A stretch of 64,000 bases of DNA from Cryobacterium sp. N22. GTDB taxonomy: Bacteria > Actinomycetota > Actinomycetes > Actinomycetales > Microbacteriaceae. The notes below the pieces were generated by a model, which did not search any database, was not told the origin of the DNA, and saw only the letters and a list, made by a program, of their open reading frames with translations. Numbering within the stretch: position 1 is the first letter of the stretch; each line of letters starts with the position of its first letter. Shown in pieces: positions 44,701-54,167 of this stretch. The DNA lies in the NCBI RefSeq assembly GCF_002929555.1, contig NZ_PJJP01000039.1, positions 620,001-684,000 of the forward strand. The letters are read 5' to 3'. Both the position numbers and the translations under genes were made by a program.

Positions 44701-45957
44701 CTAGTCGGTGCGGGGATCGTACCCGGCGGCTCGCAGGGTGTCGACGACGTGCTGGCGGTGCTCGGGGCCGCGGGTCTCGACGCTGATGTCCAACTCGACC
44801 TCGCTGATCTGCAGGCCGGCGCCGTGGCGGGTGTGCAACACCTCGATGACGTTGGCGTGCGCCTCGGCGAGCAGCTCGGAGATGCGGGCGAGCTGGCCGG
44901 GACGGTCGGGCAGCATGATCCGCAGCTTGAGGTACCGGCCGGATGCCGCCAGGCCGTGGCTGATCACGCGCTGCATGAGCAACGGGTCGATGTTGCCGCC
45001 GGAGAGCACCGCCACGGTGCGGCCGGTGTTGGTGATTTTGCCGGCCAGGATGGCGGCGACCGAGACGGCACCGGCCGGCTCGACGACGAGCTTGGCGCGC
45101 TCGAGGAGCACCAGGATCGCCCTGGCCATGTCGTCCTCGCTGACGGTGACGATCTCGTCGACGGCGTCGCGGATGATGGCGAAGTTCAGCAGGCCCGGCT
45201 TGGCCACGGCGATGCCGTCGGCCATGGTCGGGGAGATGTCGATCGCGAGGGCCTCCCCCGCGGCGAGGGACGGCGGGTACGCCGCCGCGTTCTCCGACTG
45301 CACCCCGATGACCCGGATCCGACGATTGTGCCGCGCGGAGTACTGCTTGAGCACACTGGCCATGCCGGAGGTGAGCCCGCCGCCGCCGATCGGCACGATC
45401 ACGGTCTCGAGGTCGGGCATCTGGTCGAGCACCTCGAGGCCGAGGGTGCCGGCTCCGGCCACGACATCCGGGTGGTCGAACGGCGGAATCAGGACCGCGC
45501 CGGTCTCGCGGGCGTACTCCGCGGCGGCCAGGAGCGGCTCCGCGACGGTGTGCCCGCGCAGGATCACCTGGGCGCCGTAGTCACGGGTGGCCTGGAGTTT
45601 GGGCAGCGCCACACCGACGGGCATGAAGATGGTCGCCTCAATGCCGAGCTCCCGGGCGGCGAACGCCACCCCCTGGGCGTGGTTGCCGGCGGAGGCCGCG
45701 ACGACGCCGCGGGCCTTCTCCTCGTCGGTGAGCTTGGACAGCCGGTGGTACGCGCCGCGGATCTTGTACGACCCGGTGCGCTGCAGGTTTTCGCACTTGA
45801 GGAAGACCGGCGCTCCGAGGATCGTCGAGAGGTAGCGGGAGCTTTCCATCGGCGTGACGTCGGCCACCCGCGACACCACGGTGCGGGCGGTCTCGAAGTC
45901 TTCCAGAGTGGGGCCGGCCAGGGGTGTGCCGGCAAGAACTGCGGGGGTGTCTGTCAT
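44701..45957 (-). CDS. ilvA: Threonine ammonia-lyase with C-terminal ACT domain
   Basis: A 418-residue PLP enzyme producing 2-oxobutanoate for isoleucine synthesis. The PLP lysine motif is S-Y-K-I-R-G-A (about 64-70), and the phosphate loop is G-G-G-G-L-T-S-G (as P-I-G-G-G-G-L). The last ~80 residues form one ACT domain, the pattern of the shorter IlvA/TdcB-type enzymes. The ATG at 45957 overlaps the AI-2E permease stop (ATGA) with an AGAGAG site. Confidence 0.93.
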   Translation of the reverse strand: MTDTPAVLAGTPLAGPTLEDFETARTVVSRVADVTPMESSRYLSTILGAPVFLKCENLQRTGSYKIRGAYHRLSKLTDEEKARGVVAASAGNHAQGVAFAARELGIEATIFMPVGVALPKLQATRDYGAQVILRGHTVAEPLLAAAEYARETGAVLIPPFDHPDVVAGAGTLGLEVLDQMPDLETVIVPIGGGGLTSGMASVLKQYSARHNRRIRVIGVQSENAAAYPPSLAAGEALAIDISPTMADGIAVAKPGLLNFAIIRDAVDEIVTVSEDDMARAILVLLERAKLVVEPAGAVSVAAILAGKITNTGRTVAVLSGGNIDPLLMQRVISHGLAASGRYLKLRIMLPDRPGQLARISELLAEAHANVIEVLHTRHGAGLQISEVELDISVETRGPEHRQHVVDTLRAAGYDPRTD

Positions 45958-47243
45958 GGACGGGTCTCTCTTACTCTGCTCTCGGTGACGGCCACGCTGC
46001 GCTGCGGCCGGAAACCCGGCCGCTGCGGAATCGTCTGCCACAGAATGGAGCCGGGCGCCGGGCCGGCCGGCGGCACTCCCCCGCGCCAGGCGCCGCTATG
46101 GATGTAGCTGATCATAACGTTCAGCACGGCAGCGACGGGAACCGCGAACAGGGCGCCGGGGATGCCGGCCAGCAGCGCACCGGCCGCGACGACGAGCACC
46201 ACGCCGAGCGGATGCACCTTGACGGCGGTGCCCATGATCAGCGGCTGCAGCACGTGGCCCTCGATCTGCTGCACGAGCAGCACCACCCCGAGCATCAGCA
46301 ACGCCACGAACCAGTCGTTGAAGATCAGCGCTATCAACACGGCCACGGCGCCCGTGGCCACGGCGCCGACGATCGGGACGAACGAGCCCAGGAACACCAG
46401 CACGCCGATCGGGATGGCCATCGGAACGCCCAGGATCGCGGCTCCGGCGCCGATGCCGATGGCGTCGATCGTGGCGACCAGGATCTGCACCCTGGCGAAG
46501 TTGCCCAGGGTTCGCCAGCCGGCGGCGCCGGCCCCGGCGACGGCCGGCCGGGCCCGACGGGGGAAGATTCTGACGATCCAGTTCCAGATCCCCGCACCGT
46601 CGATGAGGATGAACAGCAGGCTGAACAGGGTGAGCAGCGCACCGGTGGCCAGGTGCCCCAGCGACGACCCCAGCGAGAGCGCTCCGGTGATGAAGATCTG
46701 GCTGTCGGCCTGGAGGGCGTCGACGGCCTGGCTGAGATAGCCGTTGATCTCGGCGTTGCTCAGCTGCAGCGGCGACGCCGCCAGAAGCTCCTTGAGGTTC
46801 GCGTACGACGCGGCGAACCTGGCGCTCAGGCCCACCGACCCGGCCGCGATCTGGGTGACGGCCAGGGTGACGAGGCCGGCGATGACCGCCAGGGTGCCGA
46901 CCAGCGCCGTCGCGACGGCGAGCCCCTTGGGCCAGCGGTGCCGGGTGAGGAAACCGACCAGGGGCACGAGCAGGGCGGACACCAGCACGGCCACGAGCAG
47001 CGGGATCACGATGAAGCGCAGCTGCACGATCAGGTACAGCAGCACGGCGATCGCGGCGGCGATCACGAGGAGGCGCCACGCCCAGGCGCCGGCCAGGCGG
47101 ATGCCCGCCGGGATGTTCTCGTCCACGCCGTTGGCCTCCGACTGCACGGGCGTGAGGACCGCCGTGATCGGCGCGGCCGAGGGACTCGATCGGACTGTGC
47201 GCCGGCGGCCGAACCAGCCGGGTCTTCCCGTGGGTGTGCTCAC
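45954..47243 (-). CDS. AI-2E transporter family (PerM-like) permease
   Basis: A 429-residue membrane protein with about eight helices. The P-L-L-V-A-V-L-V-S-A-L-L-V-P-L-V segment and the C-terminal G-H-V-L-Q-P-L-I-M-G-T-A-V-K-V-H-P-L-G-V (about 345-364) are the family signature. Members export AI-2 or other small molecules or ions; the substrate here is unknown. A ~40-residue charged N terminus precedes the first helix. It is translationally linked to ilvA by a 4-base overlap. Confidence 0.9.
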   Translation of the reverse strand: MSTPTGRPGWFGRRRTVRSSPSAAPITAVLTPVQSEANGVDENIPAGIRLAGAWAWRLLVIAAAIAVLLYLIVQLRFIVIPLLVAVLVSALLVPLVGFLTRHRWPKGLAVATALVGTLAVIAGLVTLAVTQIAAGSVGLSARFAASYANLKELLAASPLQLSNAEINGYLSQAVDALQADSQIFITGALSLGSSLGHLATGALLTLFSLLFILIDGAGIWNWIVRIFPRRARPAVAGAGAAGWRTLGNFARVQILVATIDAIGIGAGAAILGVPMAIPIGVLVFLGSFVPIVGAVATGAVAVLIALIFNDWFVALLMLGVVLLVQQIEGHVLQPLIMGTAVKVHPLGVVLVVAAGALLAGIPGALFAVPVAAVLNVMISYIHSGAWRGGVPPAGPAPGSILWQTIPQRPGFRPQRSVAVTESRVRETRP

Positions 47244-47252
47244 TGGACCAGT

Positions 47253-48347
47253 CTAGATCGCTGCTTCTACCGGCACGGGGGCACCGGCAAAGCGCACCAG
47301 CACGGCCGCGCCCACCATCGGCCGGTCCCGCACGTCGTGCTGCACCACGACGGTGCCGCCCTGATCGAGCTGCACGCTGGTGCGCCGCAACGAGCCGAGG
47401 AAGCTGGAGAGCAGCACGGTACCGGCCAGGCTCGTGCCGGCCGGGCTCGTGCCCGCGGTGGCCAGCGTCAGGTCCTCCGGGCGCACGAAGACCCGCACCG
47501 GGCCATCCGCGTGGGACGGGTCGAGCAGCGGCAGGACCACCCCGTGCACCTCGGCGAAGCCGTGCCGCACCACCCCGGGCAGCCGGTTGCTCAGCCCCAC
47601 GAAGTCCGCGATGAACGGCGTCGCGGGCCGGGTGTAGAGCTCCTCCGGCGTGCCCACCTGCTCGATCCGGCCGTCCCGCATCACCGCGACCCTGTCGGCG
47701 ACAGCGAGGGCCTCGTCCTGGTCGTGGGTCACGAACAGGGTGGTGATGCCCAGTTCGGTTTGGATGCGCCGGATCTGATCGCGCAGTTGCACCCGCACCT
47801 TGGCGTCCAGCGCCGAGAGCGGTTCGTCCAGCAGCAGCACCCTGGGCCGGGTGACCAGCGCCCTGGCCAGGGCCACCCGCTGCTGCTGGCCGCCGGAGAG
47901 CTCGTGTGCGAAGCGGCCGTAGTGGGCGTCCAGGCCCACCAGGGCCAGGGCCGCCGCGGCCCGCTCGCGGCGCTCGATGGACGGCACCCGGCGCATCCGC
48001 AGCCCGAATTCGACGTTCTCGCCCGCGCTGAGGTGCGGGAACAGCGAGTAGGACTGGAACACCATGCCCATGTCGCGGCGGCTGGTCGGCAGGCCGGAGA
48101 CATCGTCGCCATTGATCAGGATGCGGCCGTCGTCGCAGCTCTCCAGGCCCGCCAGCACCCGCAGCGCCGTGGTCTTGCCGCTGCCGCTGGGGCCGAGCAG
48201 GGCCACGAGTTCACCGGCCTGCAGGGTGAGGTCGAACTCGGTCAGCGCGAGGTGGCTGCCGTAGCGCTTGGCCACCCCGGAGAATTCGACGACAGTCTTC
48301 TGCTGCACGGCCTTCTGCTGCAGTGCGGGCGTTTCGGTGTGACTCAT
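47253..48347 (-). CDS. ABC importer ATPase (PotA/FbpC type)
   Basis: A 364-residue ATPase. Walker A G-P-S-G-S-G-K-T-T (about 51-59), the signature L-S-G-G-Q-Q-Q-R-V and Walker B L-L-L-D-E-P-L-S-A-L-D are complete, and the C-terminal ~100 residues form a TOBE/OB regulatory domain, placing it with polyamine, iron and thiamine-type importers. Start ATG 48347 overlaps the permease stop by 4 bases. Last gene of a four-gene importer operon. Confidence 0.92.
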   Translation of the reverse strand: MSHTETPALQQKAVQQKTVVEFSGVAKRYGSHLALTEFDLTLQAGELVALLGPSGSGKTTALRVLAGLESCDDGRILINGDDVSGLPTSRRDMGMVFQSYSLFPHLSAGENVEFGLRMRRVPSIERRERAAAALALVGLDAHYGRFAHELSGGQQQRVALARALVTRPRVLLLDEPLSALDAKVRVQLRDQIRRIQTELGITTLFVTHDQDEALAVADRVAVMRDGRIEQVGTPEELYTRPATPFIADFVGLSNRLPGVVRHGFAEVHGVVLPLLDPSHADGPVRVFVRPEDLTLATAGTSPAGTSLAGTVLLSSFLGSLRRTSVQLDQGGTVVVQHDVRDRPMVGAAVLVRFAGAPVPVEAAI

Positions 48348-49225
48348 GACTGGACTCCGCCGGAGGTTGGGGTGGTCGGGGTGGTGGGGTCTGCGCGGGC
48401 CGGCCGGCGACGTTCGGTGCCGAGCCGGCCGATGGCCAGCAGGAGCAGGAATGCCACGAACAGCGCCAGCAGGGAGAGGATCACGGCGCTGTACGGGTCG
48501 TTCTTGCTCACCACCACGAGCGCGGTCTGCAGGTTGACCCGGCTCAGCAGCGACGCGATGGTGAATTCGCCCAGCACCACCGCCACGGCGATGAACGCGC
48601 CGGCCAGGATGCCGCGGCGCAGGTTGGGCACGAGCACCCGCAGCAGCACGCTGAGCCAGCCGGCGCCGAGGCTGCGCGCCGCCTCGCTGAGCGTGCGCAC
48701 GTCCACCCCGTCGAGGTTGGACTGGATCGCCCGGTAGGCGAACGGCAGCACCGTGATGCCGTAGGCGAACGCCAGCGTCCACACGCCGCTGCCCACGAAC
48801 CGGGCCAGCCCGCTGAACACCGGGGCCAAGCCCACCACCAGCACGATCGCGGGGATGGAGATCGGCAGGATGCAGAGGATCTCCAGGGTGCGGCGGAGGC
48901 GCGGGAACCGGATGTGCACGAGCAGCATCGTCGGCACCAGAAGCACGAGCACGATCACGACGGTGCCAACGGCCAGTCCCACCGAGTTAGCCAGGGCCAC
49001 CAGAACCGGCGCGTACTCGCCGGTCAGACCGTTCTGGAACAGCTCGATCCAGCGCTGGAAGTCGTAACCGCCGACGAGGCCGCGCCGCAGGGTGAACTCG
49101 ATCATCGCCAGGATCGGCACCGCGAAGACCAGGCCGACCGCACCGAGGATGAGCAGCCGGGTGGCCCGGCCGGGCGCGTGCGCCACGCCGCGCACCGAGC
49201 GGATGCCCGCCGTCATCGCTGCCAC
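48344..49225 (-). CDS. ABC importer permease (PotC/CysW type)
   Basis: A 293-residue permease with six membrane helices; the cytoplasmic EAA loop reads E-A-A-R-S-L-G-A-G-W-L-S-V-L-L-R-V-L-V-P (about 181-200). The start lies 13 bases inside the end of the first permease gene. It pairs with that subunit to form the channel. Confidence 0.9.
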   Translation of the reverse strand: MAAMTAGIRSVRGVAHAPGRATRLLILGAVGLVFAVPILAMIEFTLRRGLVGGYDFQRWIELFQNGLTGEYAPVLVALANSVGLAVGTVVIVLVLLVPTMLLVHIRFPRLRRTLEILCILPISIPAIVLVVGLAPVFSGLARFVGSGVWTLAFAYGITVLPFAYRAIQSNLDGVDVRTLSEAARSLGAGWLSVLLRVLVPNLRRGILAGAFIAVAVVLGEFTIASLLSRVNLQTALVVVSKNDPYSAVILSLLALFVAFLLLLAIGRLGTERRRPARADPTTPTTPTSGGVQS

Positions 49226-50055
49226 CTCGCGGCGCGGGACTGGAGACGGGAGTAGCCGATCATCACGACGGTCATCACGAGGATCATGCCCAGGGACAGC
49301 GCCCCGGCGAGGTTCTCCCGGCCGAGCATGGTTTCGCTGGTCAGCGCCGACCGGATCTGCAGCGGCACGATCTGCGCGCCCTGGCTGGTGAGGGTGGCGG
49401 CCGTGGCGTAGGAGGAGAACGCGTTGGCGAACAGCAGCAACAGGCTGCCCAGGAACGACGGTGCCAGCACCGGCAGGCCGATGCGCAGCCAGTAGGTGCG
49501 CGCGGTGCCGCCGAGGGTGGCGTTGGCCTCGGCCCAGGTCGTCTTGAGCGACGCGAGCGCCGGCATGAAGGTGATGATCATCAGGGGCACCTGGAAGTAG
49601 ATGTACGGCAGCACCAGGCCGGGCAGCTCGTAGAGCCAGACGCCGTCGGCGAAGATGTCGATGCCCAGGCGCTCCTGCAGCAGCAGGGTGACCATGCCCT
49701 GGATGCCGATGGTCGCGGTGAACGCGAAGGCGAGCATGGCGCCGCCGAACTGGGCGATCACGCTGCTGAGCGAATCGACGGTGGAGCGCAGCGCCCCGCC
49801 GGTTCGGGCGCCGAGCAGGGCGTAACAGACCAGGGCGCCCACGACGGCGCCGATGATCGCGGTCAGCGCCGACAACCAGATCGAGCTGCCGAAGGCGGCC
49901 AGGACCACGGGGTCGCCGAGCGCGGCAACGGTGTCGAGGGTGAAGCCGCCGTCGTTGCCGACGAAGCCGGTGCCGACCGCGATCAGGGTCGGCAGGGCCA
50001 GGAAGAGCAGCACGTACACCGCGAACGGCAGCAGCCCGAAGGCTGCTGCCGGCAC
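49213..50055 (-). CDS. ABC importer permease (PotB/CysT type)
   Basis: A 280-residue permease with six membrane helices and an EAA-like loop (E-A-N-A-T-L-G-G-T-A-R-T-Y-W-L-R-I-G-L-P, about 183-202). A GTG at 50055 just inside the binding-protein stop gives a normal N terminus; the frame is open to 50310 but that stretch lies within the binding-protein gene and is not permease-like. No strong ribosome site is visible, so translation may be coupled. Confidence 0.88.
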   Translation of the reverse strand: MPAAAFGLLPFAVYVLLFLALPTLIAVGTGFVGNDGGFTLDTVAALGDPVVLAAFGSSIWLSALTAIIGAVVGALVCYALLGARTGGALRSTVDSLSSVIAQFGGAMLAFAFTATIGIQGMVTLLLQERLGIDIFADGVWLYELPGLVLPYIYFQVPLMIITFMPALASLKTTWAEANATLGGTARTYWLRIGLPVLAPSFLGSLLLLFANAFSSYATAATLTSQGAQIVPLQIRSALTSETMLGRENLAGALSLGMILVMTVVMIGYSRLQSRAARWQR

Positions 50056-50062
50056 ACGGACC

Positions 50063-51202
50063 CTACTGGACAGCCGCGGCCCACTTCTCGCCGAGCAGCG
50101 TGGCCGCGGCTTCGCTCTGCGCGGCCGTCGGAACCACTGTGGTGTCCGGCACGGCGGGCAGGGCGTCGAAGAGGTCGGCGTCGATGGTGCCTTCCGCGGC
50201 CATGGCGTCGGCGCGCGCCGGGCGGGCGCCTCCTTCGAGCCACAGGTTCTGGGCGTCGTCGCTGTAGAGGAATTCCTGCCAGAGGCGCGCGGCGGCCGGG
50301 TGCGGCGCATCCACGTTGATCGCCTGGTTGTAGTAGCCCGCGTAACCGGTGCCGGGGAAGACCACGACCTCCCAGTTGCGCTCGCCCTCCAGCTGGGTGC
50401 CGTAGCCCACGTTGAGGTAGTCCCAGTCGAAGACCACCGGGGTCTCGCCCGAGGCGATGGTGGCGGGGGTCGGGTCGATCTTCACGAAGTTGCCTGCGGC
50501 GTTGAGGTCGCCGAAGAAATCGATGCCGGCCTGGAAGTCGTCCACGGAGCCGTCGTTCTGCACGGCGGCCAGGCCGACCGCGGCGAACGCCGCACCAGCC
50601 TGGGTCGGGTCGCCGTTGATGGCGACCTTGCCCTTATAGTCGGCGCCGAGCAGGTCGGCCAGGGACTCCGGTGCGGGCACGGCGTCGGGGTCGTAGCCCA
50701 CGGCCATGTATCCGCCGTAGTCGCCCACGAACAGGCCGCTTTCTTCCTTGAGCGCGTCGGGGATGTCGGACCAGGTGGCCACCTGGTACGGGGCGAACTG
50801 GTCGGTGTTGGCCAGGGCAACGGCCAGGCCCAGGTCGAAGACGTCGGGGGCGGTGTCCTGGCCGGCCAGGTTCTCGGCGGCCTGGATCTCCTCGGCGCTG
50901 GACCCGTCGGGGGCGGCCTCGGTGATGGTGATCTCGGGGTACTTCTCGGCGAAGAGGTCCAGCACCGCGCCGTAGTTGGCCCAGTCCCGCGGGAGGGCGA
51001 TGACGTTCAGGGCGCCCTCCTCGATGGCGGCGGCCTCGAGGCCGGCCAGGTCGCCGAAGGCGGAGATGCTGGTGGCGGCGGCCGCGTCGACGGAACCGTC
51101 GGTGCCGGTCGCCTCGGCGGCGCCGCCCGCGCAGCCCGTGAGGGTGAGGGCGACGATGGCGGTCGCGGCGAGGGAAGCGGCCAGGGTGCGGGTGGTAGGC
51201 AA
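50063..51202 (-). CDS. ABC importer substrate-binding lipoprotein, unknown ligand
   Basis: A 379-residue binding protein of the iron/polyamine/thiamine type (SBP family 8-like). The TTG start at 51202 has GGAGGA 3 bases upstream. The signal ends in the lipobox L-T-G-C. The mature part has A-L-P-R-D-W-A-N-Y (near 55), then Y-M-A-V-G-Y-D-P-D-A-V-P-A-P-E-S-L-A-D-L-L and V-A-I-N-G-D-P-T. Ligand unknown: polyamine, Fe(III), 2-aminoethylphosphonate and thiamine are options. It begins the operon with two permeases and an ATPase, and is divergent from the YcaQ-like gene. Confidence 0.88.
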   Translation of the reverse strand: MPTTRTLAASLAATAIVALTLTGCAGGAAEATGTDGSVDAAAATSISAFGDLAGLEAAAIEEGALNVIALPRDWANYGAVLDLFAEKYPEITITEAAPDGSSAEEIQAAENLAGQDTAPDVFDLGLAVALANTDQFAPYQVATWSDIPDALKEESGLFVGDYGGYMAVGYDPDAVPAPESLADLLGADYKGKVAINGDPTQAGAAFAAVGLAAVQNDGSVDDFQAGIDFFGDLNAAGNFVKIDPTPATIASGETPVVFDWDYLNVGYGTQLEGERNWEVVVFPGTGYAGYYNQAINVDAPHPAAARLWQEFLYSDDAQNLWLEGGARPARADAMAAEGTIDADLFDALPAVPDTTVVPTAAQSEAAATLLGEKWAAAVQ

Positions 51203-51346
51203 GGGTCCTCCGTTGTATGAGCGTGTGACGTTCGGCTGCTGGTTACCGGTCGCTGCGAGACTAGAAGCGGCGGGTGGCGCACGTCTGCCGCGGGGTTGAA
51301 CGCGGCGTGAACGTCGTATGTCACCCGCCGCCGGTAGGGTCGAGGC

Positions 51347-52552
51347 GTGCTCCAGACGATCTCCCCCGCCCTCGCCCGCCGCATCGCCCTTGCCGCCCAG
51401 GGCTTCGGCCGTCCGCCCGCGCCCACTCCCGGCATCCGGCAGCTCGGCGCCCTGGTGGAGCGGCTCGGCCTGTTGCAGATCGACTCGGTGAACGTCTTCG
51501 AGCGCAGCCATTACGTGCCGGCGTTCAGCCGGCTCGGCCCCTACGACAAGGCCCAGCTCGACAGATTGAGCACCGGCGCCAAGCCGCGCCTCACCGAGTA
51601 CTGGGTGCACGAGGCATCGCTGATCCCGGTCGACGACTGGCCGCTGTTCCGCTGGCGGATGCAGGCCTACCGCGACAAGGCAGCCGCCGACGACGCCCAC
51701 TGGTCGCAGGAGAACGCCCCCATGCTGGCCTGGCTGCGGGCCGAGCTGGCCGCCAACGGCCCGATGCGCGCCAGCGCCATCGAGCACGACGCCAACAAGC
51801 GCAGCGGCCCCTGGTGGGGCTGGTCAGACGTGAAGATCGGCCTGGAGACCCTGTTCCGTTGGGGCGACGTGGTCAGCGGCGGACGCCAACGGTTCGAGAG
51901 GGTCTACGCGTTGCCGGAGCAGGTCTTCCCGACCGCGTTGCTCGACCGGGAGGTGCCGGCCGCCGAAGCGCACCGTGCGCTCATCAGTCAGGCGGCCCGG
52001 GCACACGGCATCGGCACGGTGAAGGACCTGGCCGACTACTTCCGGTTGCGCACCGAACCCACCCGCACCGCTATCGCGGAGCTCGAGGACGCCGGGGAGC
52101 TGATTCCGGTTGAGGTTCCCGGTTGGGGCCGCGGCGGCACCGCCGGCGCCGCCTGGCTGCACAGGGACGCCCGGCTGCCCCGCCGGATGGATGCCGCGGC
52201 CGTGCTCAGCCCGTTCGACCCGGTGGTCTGGGAACGGGCGCGGGCGCTGCGATTGTTCGACTTCCACTACCGCATCGAGATCTACACGCCGCAGGTGAAG
52301 CGGCAGTTCGGCTACTACGTGCTGCCGGTGCTGCTCGGCGACACCATCGTGGGCCGTGTCGACCTCAAGAACGACAGGCAGGCCGGGGTGCTGCGGGTGC
52401 AGGCCAGCTGGGCCGAGCCCACCGCGCCCGCCGACACCGCCGCACGGCTGGCCGAGGTGCTCCGCAGCACCGCGGCGTGGCAGGGGCTGTCCGGCATCGA
52501 GGTGGTCCCCCGCGGCACCCTCGCCGACGGTCTGGCCGCCGAGCTGGACTAG
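51347..52552 (+). CDS. YcaQ/AlkZ-like DNA glycosylase (HTH_42 family)
   Basis: A 401-residue winged-helix protein of the YcaQ family. The catalytic Q-x-D motif is L-Q-I-D-S-V (about 44-49), followed by R-S-H-Y-V-P-A-F-S-R-L-G (about 54-65). The C-terminal part has F-D-P-V-V-W-E-R-A-R-A-L-R-L-F-D-F-x-Y-R-I-E-I-Y (typical YcaQ). Relatives remove alkylated bases or unhook interstrand crosslinks. GTG start at 51347. It may protect against natural-product alkylators, but no such cluster is here. Confidence 0.9.
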   Translation: MLQTISPALARRIALAAQGFGRPPAPTPGIRQLGALVERLGLLQIDSVNVFERSHYVPAFSRLGPYDKAQLDRLSTGAKPRLTEYWVHEASLIPVDDWPLFRWRMQAYRDKAAADDAHWSQENAPMLAWLRAELAANGPMRASAIEHDANKRSGPWWGWSDVKIGLETLFRWGDVVSGGRQRFERVYALPEQVFPTALLDREVPAAEAHRALISQAARAHGIGTVKDLADYFRLRTEPTRTAIAELEDAGELIPVEVPGWGRGGTAGAAWLHRDARLPRRMDAAAVLSPFDPVVWERARALRLFDFHYRIEIYTPQVKRQFGYYVLPVLLGDTIVGRVDLKNDRQAGVLRVQASWAEPTAPADTAARLAEVLRSTAAWQGLSGIEVVPRGTLADGLAAELD

Positions 52553-52556
52553 TTCC

Positions 52557-53441
52557 TTAGAACGTGCTGCCCATCGCGTGCAGGCGCTCGATGCGCTCGG
52601 TCAGCGGCGGGTGGGTGGCGAAGAGCTTGTCCATCACGCCGGGCTTGAGCGGGTCGGCGATCCACAAGTGCGCCATCGAGGTGTTCTGCTTGCGCATCGG
52701 GCGGCCGTACTCGCCCAGCTTGGCGAGGGCGCTGGCCAGCGCATCCGGCTGCCGGGTGGTCAGCGCACCGGTGGCATCCGCCAGATACTCACGCTGACGC
52801 GACACGGCCAGCTGCACGACCGAAGCGATCAGCGGCGCCACGATCATGGCGACCAGGCCGAACACCAGCACGATGGGGTTGCCGTTGTTGTTGTTGCCGC
52901 GGCCGAAGAACGCCATCCGCAGGAAGATGTCCGAAATGAAGCCGACGGCCACGACCAGGCCGAACACGATCATCGAAACGCGGATGTCGTAGTTGCGCAC
53001 GTGCCCGATCTCGTGGGCCATGACGCCCTCCAGTTCGGCGTCGTCCATGATGTCGAGCAGGCCGGTGGTGGCGGCCACGATGGCGTGCTTGGGGTCACGG
53101 CCGGTGGCGAAGGCGTTGGGAGCCGGGTCGTTGATGATGTACACCTCGGGCATCGGTGTGCCCGTGGTGATCGACAGGTTCTCCACGATGCGCCACAGCC
53201 TGGGGTGATCGGTGACGCTGTTCACCCGGATGCCGCCGCTCATGGCGATCGACTGGCGACCGGCCGCGAAGTACTGGATCAGCGCGTAGCCGCCGGCGAT
53301 CACCAGGGTGAGGATCAGCACGCCGGGGCCCTGCACTCCGTAGGCGACACCGGCGAGCCAGCCGAGGCCGGAGATGATCAACACGAACAACACGATGATG
53401 AAGACAGTGTTGCGCTTGTTACGCGCGATCGCGCTGTACAT
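52557..53441 (-). CDS. htpX: Membrane zinc metalloprotease HtpX
   Basis: A 294-residue M48 protease. The zinc motif is H-E-I-G-H (in V-M-A-H-E-I-G-H-V, about 141-149), with a downstream Glu ligand in E-Y-L-A-D-A (about 230). Two N-terminal helices and two later helices anchor it; A-P-N-A-F-A-T-G-R-D-P is the substrate-edge loop. It degrades damaged membrane proteins. Beside LemA, 10 bases downstream on the same strand, a common pairing. Confidence 0.95.
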   Translation of the reverse strand: MYSAIARNKRNTVFIIVLFVLIISGLGWLAGVAYGVQGPGVLILTLVIAGGYALIQYFAAGRQSIAMSGGIRVNSVTDHPRLWRIVENLSITTGTPMPEVYIINDPAPNAFATGRDPKHAIVAATTGLLDIMDDAELEGVMAHEIGHVRNYDIRVSMIVFGLVVAVGFISDIFLRMAFFGRGNNNNGNPIVLVFGLVAMIVAPLIASVVQLAVSRQREYLADATGALTTRQPDALASALAKLGEYGRPMRKQNTSMAHLWIADPLKPGVMDKLFATHPPLTERIERLHAMGSTF

Positions 53442-53451
53442 GGGTCCTCTT

Positions 53452-54018
53452 CTAGAACTGCACGCGGGGCGGTTCGGCGATGGCCGCGGCGTCGCTGACC
53501 TCGAAGAACTCGCGCTGGGTGAAGCCGAGGTTCTTCGCGAACAGGTGGTTCGGGAAGACCTGGATCTTGGTGTTCAGTTCGCGCACGCCACCGTTGTAGA
53601 ACCGGCGGGAGGCCTGGATCTTGTCTTCGGTGTCGACCAGCTCACCCTGCAACTGCAGGTAGTTCTGGCTGGCCTGCAGTTGCGGGTACGCCTCGGCGAC
53701 GGCGAAGATGCTCTTCAGGGCCGTCTGCATGTGGTTCTCGGCCGCGGCGGCATCCACCGGGCCCTGCGCGGAGAGAGTCTCGGCGCGCGCCTTGGTCACG
53801 TTCTCGAAAACCGACTTCTCGTGTGCCGCATAGCCCTTGACCGTTTCGATCAGGTTGGGAATCAGGTCGGCACGACGCTTGAGCTGAACCGTGATGTCGC
53901 TCCACGCTTCATCCACTCGCACCTTGAGGGTGATGAGCGAGTTGTAGGTCGCCCACAGATAGATACCCGCGATCGCCACAATCACGACAACGATGAGGAC
54001 CGGGATGAGCCATTCCAT
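53452..54018 (-). CDS. lemA: LemA family protein
   Basis: A 188-residue protein with one N-terminal membrane helix (about 5-25) and a long helical domain. Marks: Y-N-S-L-I-T-L-K-V-R-V-D-E-A-W-S-D-I, L-K-R-R-A-D-L-I-P-N-L-I-E-T-V-K-G-Y and A-Y-P-Q-L-Q-A-S-Q-N-Y. R-F-Y-N-G-G-V-R-E-L-N is at about 150-160. LemA and HtpX are often adjacent and may act together at the membrane. Confidence 0.94.
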   Translation of the reverse strand: MEWLIPVLIVVVIVAIAGIYLWATYNSLITLKVRVDEAWSDITVQLKRRADLIPNLIETVKGYAAHEKSVFENVTKARAETLSAQGPVDAAAAENHMQTALKSIFAVAEAYPQLQASQNYLQLQGELVDTEDKIQASRRFYNGGVRELNTKIQVFPNHLFAKNLGFTQREFFEVSDAAAIAEPPRVQF

Positions 54019-54167
54019 GGCAACGTCTCCTTGCGATTGAACCTGTGGTGCTGAGAGCCCCCATCATAACGAAGCACGCTGGGGCTCCCATGTGCTTCCC
54101 ATGACACTCCAAGGAATCATGCCGCCAGGGGCGTGACTTTGGCCGCTGACCGGCGAATAATGCAGAC

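Noticed and set aside
45924..48737. 937-codon plus-strand open frame
   Set aside because: Antisense to the AI-2E and ABC genes; Gln/Arg/Asp-rich shadow sequence with no family marks.
47253..48782. Longer 509-codon version of the ABC ATPase
   Set aside because: The extra N-terminal part lies inside the permease gene and is not ATPase-like; the ATG at 48347 with ATGA overlap is preferred.
50063..51787. Longer 574-codon version of the binding protein
   Set aside because: The upstream part is antisense to the YcaQ-like gene; the TTG at 51202 has a strong ribosome site directly before the signal peptide.
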